NCBI RefSeq assembly: GCF_039537705.1
Contig: NZ_BAABBA010000007.1
Coordinates: 1 to 64,000, forward strand
Length of the DNA stretch: 64,000 bases
Direction of reading: 5' to 3'
Source: Georgenia daeguensis
GTDB taxonomy: Bacteria; Actinomycetota; Actinomycetes; Actinomycetales; Actinomycetaceae
A program made the translations under genes and the position numbers. A model generated the notes under the pieces. That model did not search any database, was not told where the DNA came from, and saw only the letters and a program-made list of their open reading frames with translations. Shown here one piece after another: positions 44,088-51,782 of the stretch. Numbering within the stretch: the first letter of the stretch is position 1; the number at the start of each line of letters is the position of its first letter.

Positions 44088-44708
44088 TTAGAAGGTGGTG
44101 GCCGTGGTCCCGTGGAGAGTGGTGCCCGCGACGAAGGCGTCCCAGCCCGCCTCGTCGAGCGTGCCCGTGGGGCAGATGTGGACGATCCCCACCAGCACCT
44201 GGTCGGCGGAGGAGGCCCGCAGAAGCATCTTCACGTCCAGCTCCTGCGATCCTGACCTCGCGCTCAGGGTGACCTCGCGAGCCGCGAGCGCACCGGCGTC
44301 GGAGGGGATCGCGGAGTCCTCCCGTTCGGTCTCGGTCACCTCGCCGAGCGCCGAGGTGGCGTTGTCGATCGCGGTGTCGGTGTAGGTCGAGTCGTCGATC
44401 CCCGCGTCCGGGATGACCTCGTGGGTGAGCTGGTAGATGCACGCCAGGTCGGTGTTCTCCAGCTGCACGACCGTCTCGGTGGGCGGCTCCTCCGAGAGGA
44501 CGTAGCCCTCGACCGACGGGTGGTCCCAGGTGACCGTGGCCGGCTCGGCGGCTGCCGTGGCCGTCGCGGTGGCCGGGCCCGTCGTGGGGGAGGCCGTCGC
44601 GTCGTCGTCGCTGTCGCCGGCGCAGCTCGCGAGCGTGGCGACGGCGAGCGCGCCGGACGCCGCGATCGCGAGGGCGCGGGCGGGGCGGAGGGTGACGGTG
44701 CGAGGCAT
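44088..44708 (-). CDS. DUF-type lipoprotein
   Basis: A 206-residue exported lipoprotein. The signal peptide starts MPRTVTLRPARALAIAASGA and the lipobox is LASC (Cys at ~29), followed by an Asp/Thr/Ala-rich linker to residue ~55. The folded part contains CIYQLTHEVIPDAGIDD and a second Cys (VHICPTGTLDEAGWDAFVAG). I recognise no enzyme motif. I chose the internal ATG at 44708 because it gives a clean signal peptide; the upstream 35 codons do not. Confidence 0.75.
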   Translation of the reverse strand: MPRTVTLRPARALAIAASGALAVATLASCAGDSDDDATASPTTGPATATATAAAEPATVTWDHPSVEGYVLSEEPPTETVVQLENTDLACIYQLTHEVIPDAGIDDSTYTDTAIDNATSALGEVTETEREDSAIPSDAGALAAREVTLSARSGSQELDVKMLLRASSADQVLVGIVHICPTGTLDEAGWDAFVAGTTLHGTTATTF

Positions 44709-44829
44709 CAGAGGTTCCCCAGGAGAGTCGGTGTGCCGCACGAACATATCGGACCCACCGTGGGGCCGAGGCGGCGGTCCACCAGGGCGGCGTGCCACCG
44801 TGAGAACCGTCACGAAGGCGCCTGCGGGT

Positions 44830-44858
44830 TTGGAGCGTGCCCTGCGCTCGGGTAATGT
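44830..44858 (+). promoter_or_regulatory. promoter of the tRNA-Gln/tRNA-Glu unit
   Basis: TTGGAG (44830-44835), a 17-base spacer, then TAATGT (44853-44858). The predicted transcript would start about 50 bases before the tRNA-Gln. Confidence 0.65.
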
Positions 44859-44914
44859 TTTTCGACGGTACGACCCCCGCCCCGCCCCGCGGCGGACCGG
44901 AGGTTATACCCCCT

Positions 44915-44986
44915 TGGGGTATGGTGTAATTGGCAGCACGACTGATTCTGGTTCAGTTAGTCTAGGTTCGAGTCCTGGTACCCCAG
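44915..44986 (+). tRNA. tRNA-Gln (CTG anticodon)
   Basis: The acceptor arm TGGGGTA pairs with TACCCCA; the anticodon loop is TTCTGGT, anticodon CTG; the T-arm includes GGTTCGAGTCC. A 72-base cloverleaf without an encoded CCA. It is co-oriented with the tRNA-Glu 48 bases downstream. Confidence 0.95.
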
Positions 44987-45033
44987 CGAGCGGCATCGCG
45001 TCAGTGCGAGACCGTGGCACCTTCGGGTGTCGA

Positions 45034-45106
45034 GCCCCCATCGTTTAGTGGCCTAGGACACCGCCCTCTCACGGCGGCGGCGCCGGTTCGAATCCGGCTG
45101 GGGGTA
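45034..45106 (+). tRNA. tRNA-Glu (CTC anticodon), copy 1
   Basis: The acceptor GCCCCCA pairs with TGGGGGT (one G-U pair); the anticodon is CTC in CCTCTCAC; the T-loop is GGTTCGAATCC. 73 bases, no encoded CCA (next bases CATC). It is identical over its whole length to the copy at 45907. Confidence 0.96.
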
Positions 45107-45112
45107 CATCCT

Positions 45113-45142
45113 GAAGGCCCCGCACCTCGGTGCGGGGCCTTC
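45113..45142. terminator. terminator after the Gln/Glu tRNAs
   Basis: GAAGGCCCCGCACC (45113-45126) pairs perfectly with 45129-45142. It lies between the tRNA unit and the convergent SRPBCC gene. Confidence 0.85.
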
Positions 45143-45178
45143 TCCCTGTCCGTGGCGGTCTCTCCCCTACGTCCTCGG

Positions 45179-45661
45179 TCAGGGCCGCCGTCGGCCAGGT
45201 TGTGGTTGGTCCGGTGCCTCGACCAGGCCCAGTGCCGGTGCCCGGCGCAGCTCGCGAGCGAGCAGCCGTCGGCCCGCGACGGTCAGGACCACCTCGAGAA
45301 GTGCGGCTCGTGGGCGTCTGGCACGGCGGTCGCGGACCACTCTCAGCCGGCTGCCGCCGCCAGGGCCCGACGTCGCCCGCAGTTCCCACGTGCCGCCCGG
45401 GTGCCAAAAGTTCGAGTCCTGCAGCGTGGCCGTGACGACGCCGGGCTCGGACCAGTCGTATCTCTCGCGCGCCCAGATGCCACCGAGGACGTCGCTGCCC
45501 TCGGTGACGTCGGCCCATCCCTCCCCGAGCGCATGAACCTGGTAGGTGCGGGGATCGATCGCGGGCCACAGGTGCGGCCGCCGGTCCCCGAAGTTCGTCA
45601 GGTGGGCGAGGACGGTCTCCGGCGGAAGCGGAGAGTCCACCTCGAACGCGATGCGTGCCAT
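45179..45661 (-). CDS. SRPBCC/polyketide-cyclase-like protein
   Basis: A 160-residue START-like protein: IAFEVDSPLPPETVLAHLTNFGDRRPHLWPAIDP, then WADVTEGSDVLGGIWARERYDWS and LRVVRDRRARRPRAALLEVV. The ligand is unknown. ATG start. It is the only protein gene between the two identical tRNA-Glu genes. Confidence 0.75.
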   Translation of the reverse strand: MARIAFEVDSPLPPETVLAHLTNFGDRRPHLWPAIDPRTYQVHALGEGWADVTEGSDVLGGIWARERYDWSEPGVVTATLQDSNFWHPGGTWELRATSGPGGGSRLRVVRDRRARRPRAALLEVVLTVAGRRLLARELRRAPALGLVEAPDQPQPGRRRP

Positions 45662-45862
45662 CGTTCCTCCCTCGTCGACGGTCGACGCACCTCCGTGGAT
45701 GGTCGACGAGGCGATCGTGCGCGTGAGCGGCCGGCGGGCGCATCGGTAGTCCTACCTATCCCGGGCGGGTGGCACGTCGACGCCCGTGGCGGCCGCCGAC
45801 CCGTGGTGGAGGTCACAGCAGCTCGAGGTGCGCTCGACTCGATCGGCGGGGGAACCCTCTGG

Positions 45863-45868
45863 TAGTGT
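45863..45868 (+). promoter_or_regulatory. -10 box of the second tRNA-Glu
   Basis: TAGTGT lies 38 bases before the tRNA; I see no clear -35. The rest of 45662-45906 holds no gene I can support. Confidence 0.4.
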
Positions 45869-45906
45869 CTTCCGAGGTCGCCGCGAGGAGGCCGACAACA
45901 GAACAA

Positions 45907-45979
45907 GCCCCCATCGTTTAGTGGCCTAGGACACCGCCCTCTCACGGCGGCGGCGCCGGTTCGAATCCGGCTGGGGGTA
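45907..45979 (+). tRNA. tRNA-Glu (CTC anticodon), copy 2
   Basis: Identical in all 73 bases to the copy at 45034-45106, but here CCA follows the discriminator base in the genome (ACCA at 45979-45982). Confidence 0.96.
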
Positions 45980-45987
45980 CCACAGGG

Positions 45988-46016
45988 AGGCTCCCACCCG
46001 GCACGGGTGGGAGCCT
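45988..46016 (+). terminator. tRNA-Glu copy 2 terminator
   Basis: AGGCTCCCACCC (45988-45999) pairs with GGGTGGGAGCCT (46005-46016), followed by TTTCG. Confidence 0.85.
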
Positions 46017-46245
46017 TTCGCGTCTGTGCCCGACGTGAACGCGCTGCGGATCCTTTTTGGTGCGCGCTCAGTCGTCCGGTGCGTGCTGCAACGGGCGCGG
46101 AAAGCACGAGGGTGCACCGAAACGCGGGCCGGTTGCGGAGTAGCGGGGTGGCTCAGGCGCGCGGGGTGGCTCAGACGTGGACGTTCGGCCCCGACGGTCG
46201 GCGGTGTGGCGGTCTTCGCCCTGGAAGTTCTGGCCGTGACGACGA
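46017..46245. other. non-coding spacer between tRNA-Glu and iclR
   Basis: No gene is supportable here. A short duplication (GCGGGGTGGCTCAG twice, about 18 bases apart near 46143-46176) is present, and unusually AT-richer bases (GGATCCTTTTTGGTGC) occur near 46050. Confidence 0.4.
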
Positions 46246-46276
46246 AGCCCGGCTCCCGTGGTCGGGGAGCCGGGCT
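46246..46276 (-). terminator. iclR terminator
   Basis: AGCCCGGCTCCC (46246-46257) pairs with GGGAGCCGGGCT (46265-46276), 34 bases past the iclR stop codon. Confidence 0.75.
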
Positions 46277-46309
46277 GTGTGCGAGCCGGGACGTTCGGTC
46301 GCCGTCGGG

Positions 46310-47032
46310 TCAGTCCTCCTCGGTGCGCTTGAGCACCTCGGTGAGCCGGTTCGCGGCGGCCACGACGGCGGCCGCGTGCAGCCGCCCGGGCTGGCGGCCC
46401 ATGCGCTCGATCGGGCCCGAGACGGAGACGGCGGCGAGGACGCGGCCCGACGGCCCGCGCACCGGGGCGGAGATGGAGGCCACGCCGGGCTCGCGCTCGG
46501 CCACGGACTGCGCCCACCCGCGGCGGCGCACCGCCGAGAGCATCGTGGCGGTGAAGTTCGCACCGTGCAGCCCGCGGTGGAGGCGGTCCGGCTCCTCCCA
46601 CGCGAGCAGCACCTGGGCGGCGGAGCCAGCCAGCATGCTCAGGGTCGCACCCACCGGGATGGAGTCGCGCAGGCCCATGGGCCGCTCCGCGGCGGCCACG
46701 CAGATGCGCTGGTCGCCCTGGCGGCGGAAGAGCTGGGCGCTCTCGTTCGTGTGGTCGCGCAGCGCCGTCAGGACCGGTCCGGCCGCGGCCAGCAGCCGGT
46801 CCTCGCCGGCCGCGGAGGCGAGCTCCGCGAGGCGCGGGCCGAGGATGAACCGTCCCTGCATGTCCCGCGCGACGAGGCGGTGGTGCTCGAGCGCGACGGC
46901 GAGGCGGTGCGCCGTCGGGCGTGCGAGATGGGTGGCGCTCACGAGCTGGGCGAGGGTGGCTGGCCCGGCCTCTAGCGCACCGAGAACCGTGGCGGCCTTG
47001 TCAAGGACGCCGACTCCGCTAGAGTTGTCCAT
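46310..47032 (-). CDS. IclR family regulator of leuCD (LtbR/NdgR type)
   Basis: A 240-residue transcription factor. The N-terminal winged HTH is GVLDKAATVLGALEAGPATLAQLVSATHLARPTAHRLAVALEHHRLVARD. The C-terminal IclR effector domain runs from ~75 (QGDQRICVAAAERPMGLRDS ... GASISAP-like GVASISAPVRGPSGRVLAAVSVSGP). In Corynebacterium and Streptomyces the IclR protein divergent from leuCD (LtbR, NdgR) represses it; position and sequence type match. The start at 47032 sits 6 bases after a CAATAT -10 box. It probably also autoregulates through the shared operator. Confidence 0.9.
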   Translation of the reverse strand: MDNSSGVGVLDKAATVLGALEAGPATLAQLVSATHLARPTAHRLAVALEHHRLVARDMQGRFILGPRLAELASAAGEDRLLAAAGPVLTALRDHTNESAQLFRRQGDQRICVAAAERPMGLRDSIPVGATLSMLAGSAAQVLLAWEEPDRLHRGLHGANFTATMLSAVRRRGWAQSVAEREPGVASISAPVRGPSGRVLAAVSVSGPIERMGRQPGRLHAAAVVAAANRLTEVLKRTEED

Positions 47033-47041
47033 GGGTCGATA

Positions 47042-47047
47042 TTGACA
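47042..47047 (+). promoter_or_regulatory. -35 box of leuCD
   Basis: A consensus TTGACA faces leuC, 68 bases before its start. The matching -10 near 47065-47071 is poor (CAAGCA), consistent with a promoter needing or blocked by a regulator. Confidence 0.45.
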
Positions 47048-47064
47048 TCTCAGTGAGTGAGATG
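47046..47064. promoter_or_regulatory. probable IclR-family operator
   Basis: A perfect inverted repeat CATCTCA-GTGAG-TGAGATG lies inside the spacers of both divergent promoters. It is the only strong dyad in the 82-base intergenic region. Confidence 0.65.
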
Positions 47065-47114
47065 CAAGCAGGCGACACTGCGCAGGGCCCCGAAACGATC
47101 CTAGGGAGAGAGCG

Positions 47115-48542
47115 ATGAGCGGAACGCTGGCCGAGAAGGTCTGGGACGCGCACGTGGTGCGCAAGGGCACCGACGGCGCCCCCGACCTTCTCTACATCGA
47201 CCTGCACCTGGTGCACGAGGTCACCAGCCCGCAGGCGTTCGAGGGGCTCCGCCTCGCCGGCCGTCAGGTCCGCCGCCCGGACCTGACGATCGCGACGGAG
47301 GACCACAACACCCCGACGCTGGACATCGACCGGCCGATCGCGGACACCACGAGCCGCACGCAGATCCAGACGCTGCGCAACAACGCCGAGGAGTTCGGCG
47401 TCCGCCTGCACTCCCTGGGCGACGCCGACCAGGGGATCGTGCACGTCGTGGGGCCGCAGCTGGGCCTGACGATGCCGGGCCTGACCGTGGTCTGCGGCGA
47501 CTCCCACACCTCGACGCACGGCGCCTTCGGCGCGCTCGCGTTCGGCATCGGCACCTCCGAGGTCGAGCACGTGCTGGCCACCCAGACGCTCCCGCTGGCG
47601 CCGTTCAGGACGATGGCCATCAACGTCGAGGGCAAGCTCCGCGAGGGCACCACCGCGAAGGACATCATCCTCGCGATCATCGCCAAGATCGGCACCGGCG
47701 GCGGCCAGGGCTACGTCCTGGAGTACCGCGGCGAGGCGATCCGCAACCTCTCGATGGAGGCGCGGATGACCATCTGCAACATGTCGATCGAGGCCGGCGC
47801 CCGCGCCGGCATGATCGCCCCGGACGAGACGACCTTCGAGTACATCAAGGGGCGCCCGCACGCCCCCGAGGGTGCCGACTGGGACGCCGCCGTGGAGTAC
47901 TGGCGGACGCTGCGCAGCGACGACGACGCCGTCTTCGACGCCGAGGTCACCCTCGACGCCGACTCCCTCGAGCCGTTCGTCACCTGGGGCACCAACCCGG
48001 GCCAGGGCCTGCCGCTCTCGGCCAGCGTGCCGGACCCGGTCGACATCGCCGACGAGTCCGCCCGCAAGGCCGCGGAGCGGGCGCTGGAGTACATGGCGCT
48101 GACGCCCGGCACGCCGCTGCGCGACATCGCCGTCGACACCGTCTTCATCGGCTCGTGCACCAACGGGCGTATCGAGGACCTGCGTGCGGTCGCGGAGGTC
48201 ATCAAGGGCCGGAAGAAGAACGACGACGTCCGCGTGCTCGTCGTCCCCGGCTCCGCCCGGGTCCGTCTGCAGGCCGAGGCCGAGGGGCTGGACCAGGTCT
48301 TCCTCGACTTCGGGGCCGAGTGGCGCAACGCCGGGTGCTCGATGTGCCTGGGCATGAACCCCGACCAGCTCAAGCCGGGGGAGCGGGCGGCGTCGACGTC
48401 GAACCGCAACTTCGAGGGCCGGCAGGGCAAGGGTGGCCGCACCCACCTCGTCTCCCCGCTGGTCGCCGCCGCCACCGCGATCCGCGGCACCCTGTCCGCC
48501 CCGGCCGACCTCGCGCCCGTCGCCGAGCCCGCCAACGCCTGA
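47115..48542 (+). CDS. leuC: 3-isopropylmalate dehydratase, large subunit
   Basis: The aconitase-family large subunit, 475 residues. It isomerises 2- to 3-isopropylmalate and also serves citramalate. Motifs are VVCGDSHTSTHGAFGALAFGIGTSE, the Fe-S ligands in IGSCTNGRIEDLR and AGCSMCLGMN, and GERAASTSNRNFEGRQG. AGGGAG precedes the ATG. It forms an operon with leuD (13-base gap) and is divergent from its likely repressor. Confidence 0.97.
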   Translation: MSGTLAEKVWDAHVVRKGTDGAPDLLYIDLHLVHEVTSPQAFEGLRLAGRQVRRPDLTIATEDHNTPTLDIDRPIADTTSRTQIQTLRNNAEEFGVRLHSLGDADQGIVHVVGPQLGLTMPGLTVVCGDSHTSTHGAFGALAFGIGTSEVEHVLATQTLPLAPFRTMAINVEGKLREGTTAKDIILAIIAKIGTGGGQGYVLEYRGEAIRNLSMEARMTICNMSIEAGARAGMIAPDETTFEYIKGRPHAPEGADWDAAVEYWRTLRSDDDAVFDAEVTLDADSLEPFVTWGTNPGQGLPLSASVPDPVDIADESARKAAERALEYMALTPGTPLRDIAVDTVFIGSCTNGRIEDLRAVAEVIKGRKKNDDVRVLVVPGSARVRLQAEAEGLDQVFLDFGAEWRNAGCSMCLGMNPDQLKPGERAASTSNRNFEGRQGKGGRTHLVSPLVAAATAIRGTLSAPADLAPVAEPANA

Positions 48543-48555
48543 GGAGCCAAGAACC

Positions 48556-49239
48556 ATGGAGAAGTTCACCCAGCACACCGGCGTCGGCGTCCCGCTGCGG
48601 CGCAGCAACGTCGACACCGACCAGATCATCCCGGCCGTCTACCTCAAGCGGGTGACCCGCACCGGCTTCGAGGACGCGCTGTTCGCCGCCTGGCGCGGGG
48701 ACCCGGACTTCGTCCTCAACCGGCCCGCCTACGCCTCCGGCTCCGTCCTCGTGGCGGGCCCGGACTTCGGCACGGGCTCCTCCCGCGAGCACGCCGTGTG
48801 GGCGCTGAAGGACTACGGCTTCCGCGTGGTGCTCGCCCCGAAGTTCGCCGACATCTTCCGCGGCAACGCGGGCAAGCAGGGCCTCGTGGCCGGCGTCATC
48901 AGCCAGGAGGACGCCGAGATGCTGTGGAAGGTGCTCGAGAACGAGCCCGGCACCGAGGTGACGGTCGACCTGGTCGGCAAGACCGTCGTCGCCGGCGACG
49001 TCCACGCCACCTTCGAGATCGACGACTACACCCGCTGGCGCCTCCTCGAGGGGCTCGACGACATCGGGCTGACGCTGCAGAACGAGGCGGACATCACCGC
49101 GTTCGAGGCCACCCGGGAGCCGTGGCGCCCGCGCACGCTGCCCGCCAAGCACCTGCCGCCCGTCCACGTGATGGCTGCGCGCCCCGTCGGCGGCGACGGC
49201 GGCGGCCTGCCCGCCCACGCGGACGCCCCGCTGGCCTGA
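48556..49239 (+). CDS. leuD: 3-isopropylmalate dehydratase, small subunit
   Basis: The swivelling small subunit, 227 residues: VPLRRSNVDTDQIIPAVYLKR, GPDFGTGSSREHAVWALKDYG and FRGNAGKQGLVAG. A short C-terminal extension (MAARPVGGDGGGLPAHADAPLA) is low complexity. GAGGAG precedes the ATG. The operon ends at the hairpin at 49259. Confidence 0.96.
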   Translation: MEKFTQHTGVGVPLRRSNVDTDQIIPAVYLKRVTRTGFEDALFAAWRGDPDFVLNRPAYASGSVLVAGPDFGTGSSREHAVWALKDYGFRVVLAPKFADIFRGNAGKQGLVAGVISQEDAEMLWKVLENEPGTEVTVDLVGKTVVAGDVHATFEIDDYTRWRLLEGLDDIGLTLQNEADITAFEATREPWRPRTLPAKHLPPVHVMAARPVGGDGGGLPAHADAPLA

Positions 49240-49258
49240 GGCTCGAGGACGCCAGGCA

Positions 49259-49295
49259 CTGCGCCCCGCGGACCGTTCCGGTCCCCGGGGCGCAG
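49259..49295 (+). terminator. leuCD terminator
   Basis: A 17-base stem (49259-49275 with 49279-49295, one mismatch, 3-base loop) beginning CTGCGCCCCGCGGACCG, 19 bases after the leuD stop. Confidence 0.8.
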
Positions 49296-49424
49296 CTGTG
49301 TCCGAACCGACACCTGGCCCCCCTCCACGGGCCCGTGGGGCGGCACGTATCCTGTTTCGACGGCGGACCACCCGGGTCCGCTTCGAAACGGGCTCCGTCA
49401 GTTCCCGGGGCTGGTGAGGTGTTT

Positions 49425-50762
49425 ATGAGCGGGCTCCTGACTGTCGAGGGTGGCACGCCGCTGACCGGTGAGATCACCGTGCGCGGCGCGAAGAACTTCG
49501 TCTCGAAGGCGATGGTGGCCTCCCTCCTGGGCGAGGGACCGTCGGTGCTCGCGAACGTGCCGGTCATCCGGGACGTGGACGTCGTCGCCGACCTGCTGCG
49601 CCTGCACGGCGTGACGGTCGACCACGACCGTGAGGCCGGCGTGCTGCACCTGGACCCGACCGACGTCGAGTCCGCGCACGTGGCCGACATCGACGCCTAC
49701 GCCGGCTCCTCGCGGATCCCGATCCTCTTCTGCGGCCCGCTGCTGCACCGGCTGGGCGAGGCGTTCATCCCCGACCTGGGCGGCTGCCGCATCGGCGACC
49801 GGCCGATCGACTACCACCTGGACATCCTGCGCAGCTTCGGCGCCGTCGTCGACAAGCGCGTGCAGGGCATCCACATCTCCGCGCCCCGCGGCCTGCGGGG
49901 AACCAAGATCGAGCTGCCCTACCCCTCGGTGGGGGCGACCGAGCAGACGCTGCTGACGGCCGTGCGGGCCCAGGGCCTGACCGAGCTGCGCAACGCCGCG
50001 ATCGAGCCCGAGATCACCGACCTCATCGCCGTCCTGCAGAAGATGGGCGCCATCATCTCGGTCGACACCGACCGCACCATCCGCATCGAGGGCGTGGACC
50101 GCCTCCTCGGCTACCGGCACACCGCGCTGGCCGACCGAATCGAGGCCGGCTCCTGGGCGTCGGCCGCTCTGGCCACCCACGGCGACGTCTTCGTCCGCGG
50201 TGCCTCCCAGCCGGAGATGATGACCTTCCTCAACACCTACCGGAAGGTCGGCGGCGCGTTCGACGTGCGCGACGACGGCATCCGGTTCTGGCACCCGGGC
50301 AGCGACCTGAACTCGATCGTCCTCGAGACCGACGTCCACCCCGGCTTCATGACCGACTGGCAGCAGCCGCTGGTCGTGGCGCTGACCCAGGCCAAGGGCC
50401 TGTCGATCGTCCACGAGACCGTGTACGAGAACCGGTTCGGGTTCACCGACGCCCTGCGCGGCATGGGCGCCACCATCCAGATCTACCGCGAGTGCCTCGG
50501 CGGGCTGCCCTGCCGGTTCGGGCAGCGCAACTTCTACCACTCCGCCGTCGTCTCCGGCCCGACGCCGCTGCGCGCGGCGAACATCGAGGTCCCCGACCTG
50601 CGCGGCGGGTTCTCCCACCTCATCGCCGCCCTGGCGGCGGAGGGCACCTCGCAGGTCCGCGGCATCAGCATCATCAACCGCGGCTACGAGAACTTCATGG
50701 GCAAGCTTGAGGCGCTCTCCGCCAAGGTCACCCTGGCGGAGCTCTCCACCGCCGCCAGCTGA
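49425..50762 (+). CDS. murA: UDP-N-acetylglucosamine 1-carboxyvinyltransferase
   Basis: Transfers enolpyruvate from PEP to UDP-GlcNAc, the first committed peptidoglycan step. The 445-residue EPSP-synthase-fold enzyme opens LTGEITVRGAKNFVSKAMVA. The active-site cysteine, target of fosfomycin, is C121 in LGGCRIGDRPID, whereas mycobacteria carry Asp there. RGGFSHLIAALAAEGTSQV and INRGYENFMGKL lie near the end. The leuCD-murA order is usual in this group. ATG at 49425, with GGTGAGGTG about 8 bases upstream. Confidence 0.95.
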   Translation: MSGLLTVEGGTPLTGEITVRGAKNFVSKAMVASLLGEGPSVLANVPVIRDVDVVADLLRLHGVTVDHDREAGVLHLDPTDVESAHVADIDAYAGSSRIPILFCGPLLHRLGEAFIPDLGGCRIGDRPIDYHLDILRSFGAVVDKRVQGIHISAPRGLRGTKIELPYPSVGATEQTLLTAVRAQGLTELRNAAIEPEITDLIAVLQKMGAIISVDTDRTIRIEGVDRLLGYRHTALADRIEAGSWASAALATHGDVFVRGASQPEMMTFLNTYRKVGGAFDVRDDGIRFWHPGSDLNSIVLETDVHPGFMTDWQQPLVVALTQAKGLSIVHETVYENRFGFTDALRGMGATIQIYRECLGGLPCRFGQRNFYHSAVVSGPTPLRAANIEVPDLRGGFSHLIAALAAEGTSQVRGISIINRGYENFMGKLEALSAKVTLAELSTAAS

Positions 50763-50811
50763 CCCGGGTGGTCCCGCGCCTCGTCGGGCACTCGCACGGC
50801 ACACTGGCGCC

Positions 50812-51318
50812 ATGAACGTCGCCGAGCTGCTCATCGAGTCCTACTCCCGCGTGCCCGACGAGGCAGCCCGCATCCTCGCCGGGCTGGACGAGACGGCCCT
50901 GACCTACCGGCCCGACGCCGAGGCGAACTCCATCGCCTGGCTGATCTGGCACCTGGCCCGCGGCCAGGACGCCCAGGTGGCCTCCTGCTCCGGGGAGGAG
51001 CAGGCCTGGACTGCGGACGGCTGGGCCGCGCGCATGGGGCTGCCGTTCGACCCTGCCGCCACGGGTTACGGCCAGTCCAGCGACGAGGTCGCCCAGGTGC
51101 GCGTCGGTGCCGAGGACCTGCTCGGCTACCTCGGCGACGTCCACCGGCGCACCGTGGAGTTCCTCGCGACGCTGGCGGAGGAGGATCTCGAGCGGGTGGT
51201 CGACGAGGCGTGGGACCCGCCCGTGACCCTGGGCGTGCGGCTGGTCAGCATCGTGGGCGACGACCTCCAGCACCTCGGGCAGGCCGCCTACGTGCGCGGT
51301 CTGGTCGAGCGGTCCTGA
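50812..51318 (+). CDS. DinB superfamily protein
   Basis: A 168-residue four-helix-bundle protein of the DUF664/DinB type: ELLIESYSRVPDEAARILAGL, then NSIAWLIWHLARGQDAQVA with a metal-type His, and LVSIVGDDLQHLGQAAYVRG with a second. It may be a thiol-dependent transferase; the substrate is unknown. CACACT ends 6 bases before the ATG. Confidence 0.82.
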   Translation: MNVAELLIESYSRVPDEAARILAGLDETALTYRPDAEANSIAWLIWHLARGQDAQVASCSGEEQAWTADGWAARMGLPFDPAATGYGQSSDEVAQVRVGAEDLLGYLGDVHRRTVEFLATLAEEDLERVVDEAWDPPVTLGVRLVSIVGDDLQHLGQAAYVRGLVERS

Positions 51319-51399
51319 GCTGCACCTGTCGGTGAGATGTGCCTGCCGGGTGAGCTGCCTGGCCTCGGTCCTGCATCGCAGGCCGTGCTGCCCCGATCG

Positions 51400-51645
51400 T
51401 CAGCTCGCCGTCGCCCCGAGAAGCACGTAGATCACGGTCCCGACCATGAGTCCGGCGCCGACCGGGACCGCCCAGTCCGCCCACCGTGGCCCCGTCGAGC
51501 GGCCGACGAGACCCAGCACCAGCACGGCCGGCCCGAGCAGCCAGCCGCTCCAGCCCAGGACTCCGAGCGCCAGCCCGACCAGCGCACACATGACCACCAC
51601 CGGCACCAGCACCAGGCCGGGCAGCCGTCGCTCGTGCGTCTCCAC
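51400..51645 (-). CDS. small membrane protein (DUF3017-like)
   Basis: An 81-residue protein with two to three hydrophobic helices (LVLVPVVVMCALVGLALGVL, LGPAVLVLGLVG, GAGLMVGTVIYVLLG) and a basic N-terminus after GTG. Size and helix layout are like DUF3017, but the match is not certain. It is an isolated minus-strand gene between DinB and plsC. Confidence 0.55.
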   Translation of the reverse strand: METHERRLPGLVLVPVVVMCALVGLALGVLGWSGWLLGPAVLVLGLVGRSTGPRWADWAVPVGAGLMVGTVIYVLLGATAS

Positions 51646-51769
51646 GGCTGGCTCCCGTCGTCGTGGCCGCGTCCCTTCACCCTACGGGGAGGCACGGGAA
51701 GAGCCGGGGGTGAGTCGGCGACGTCTCGGCGACGGAGCTCGTCGGAGGGGCCGTCGAGGGCGTGGCGAC

Positions 51770-51775
51770 TACCAT
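51770..51775 (+). promoter_or_regulatory. -10 box of plsC (leaderless)
   Basis: TACCAT ends 7 bases before a GTG at 51783. This decides the start over the upstream GTG at 51762. Confidence 0.5.
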
Positions 51776-51782
51776 CGCGAAC

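Larger units (their letters stand above)
47039..47067 (-). promoter_or_regulatory. iclR promoter
   Basis: On the minus strand: TTGCAT (-35, plus-strand 47062-47067), 17-base spacer, CAATAT (-10, plus-strand 47039-47044). The start codon follows after 6 bases, so the message should be leaderless. Confidence 0.65.

Noticed and set aside
45034..45979. Integrated element bounded by tRNA-Glu copies
   Set aside because: Only one small ordinary gene lies between them; no integrase, and whole tRNAs rather than a 3' fragment are repeated.
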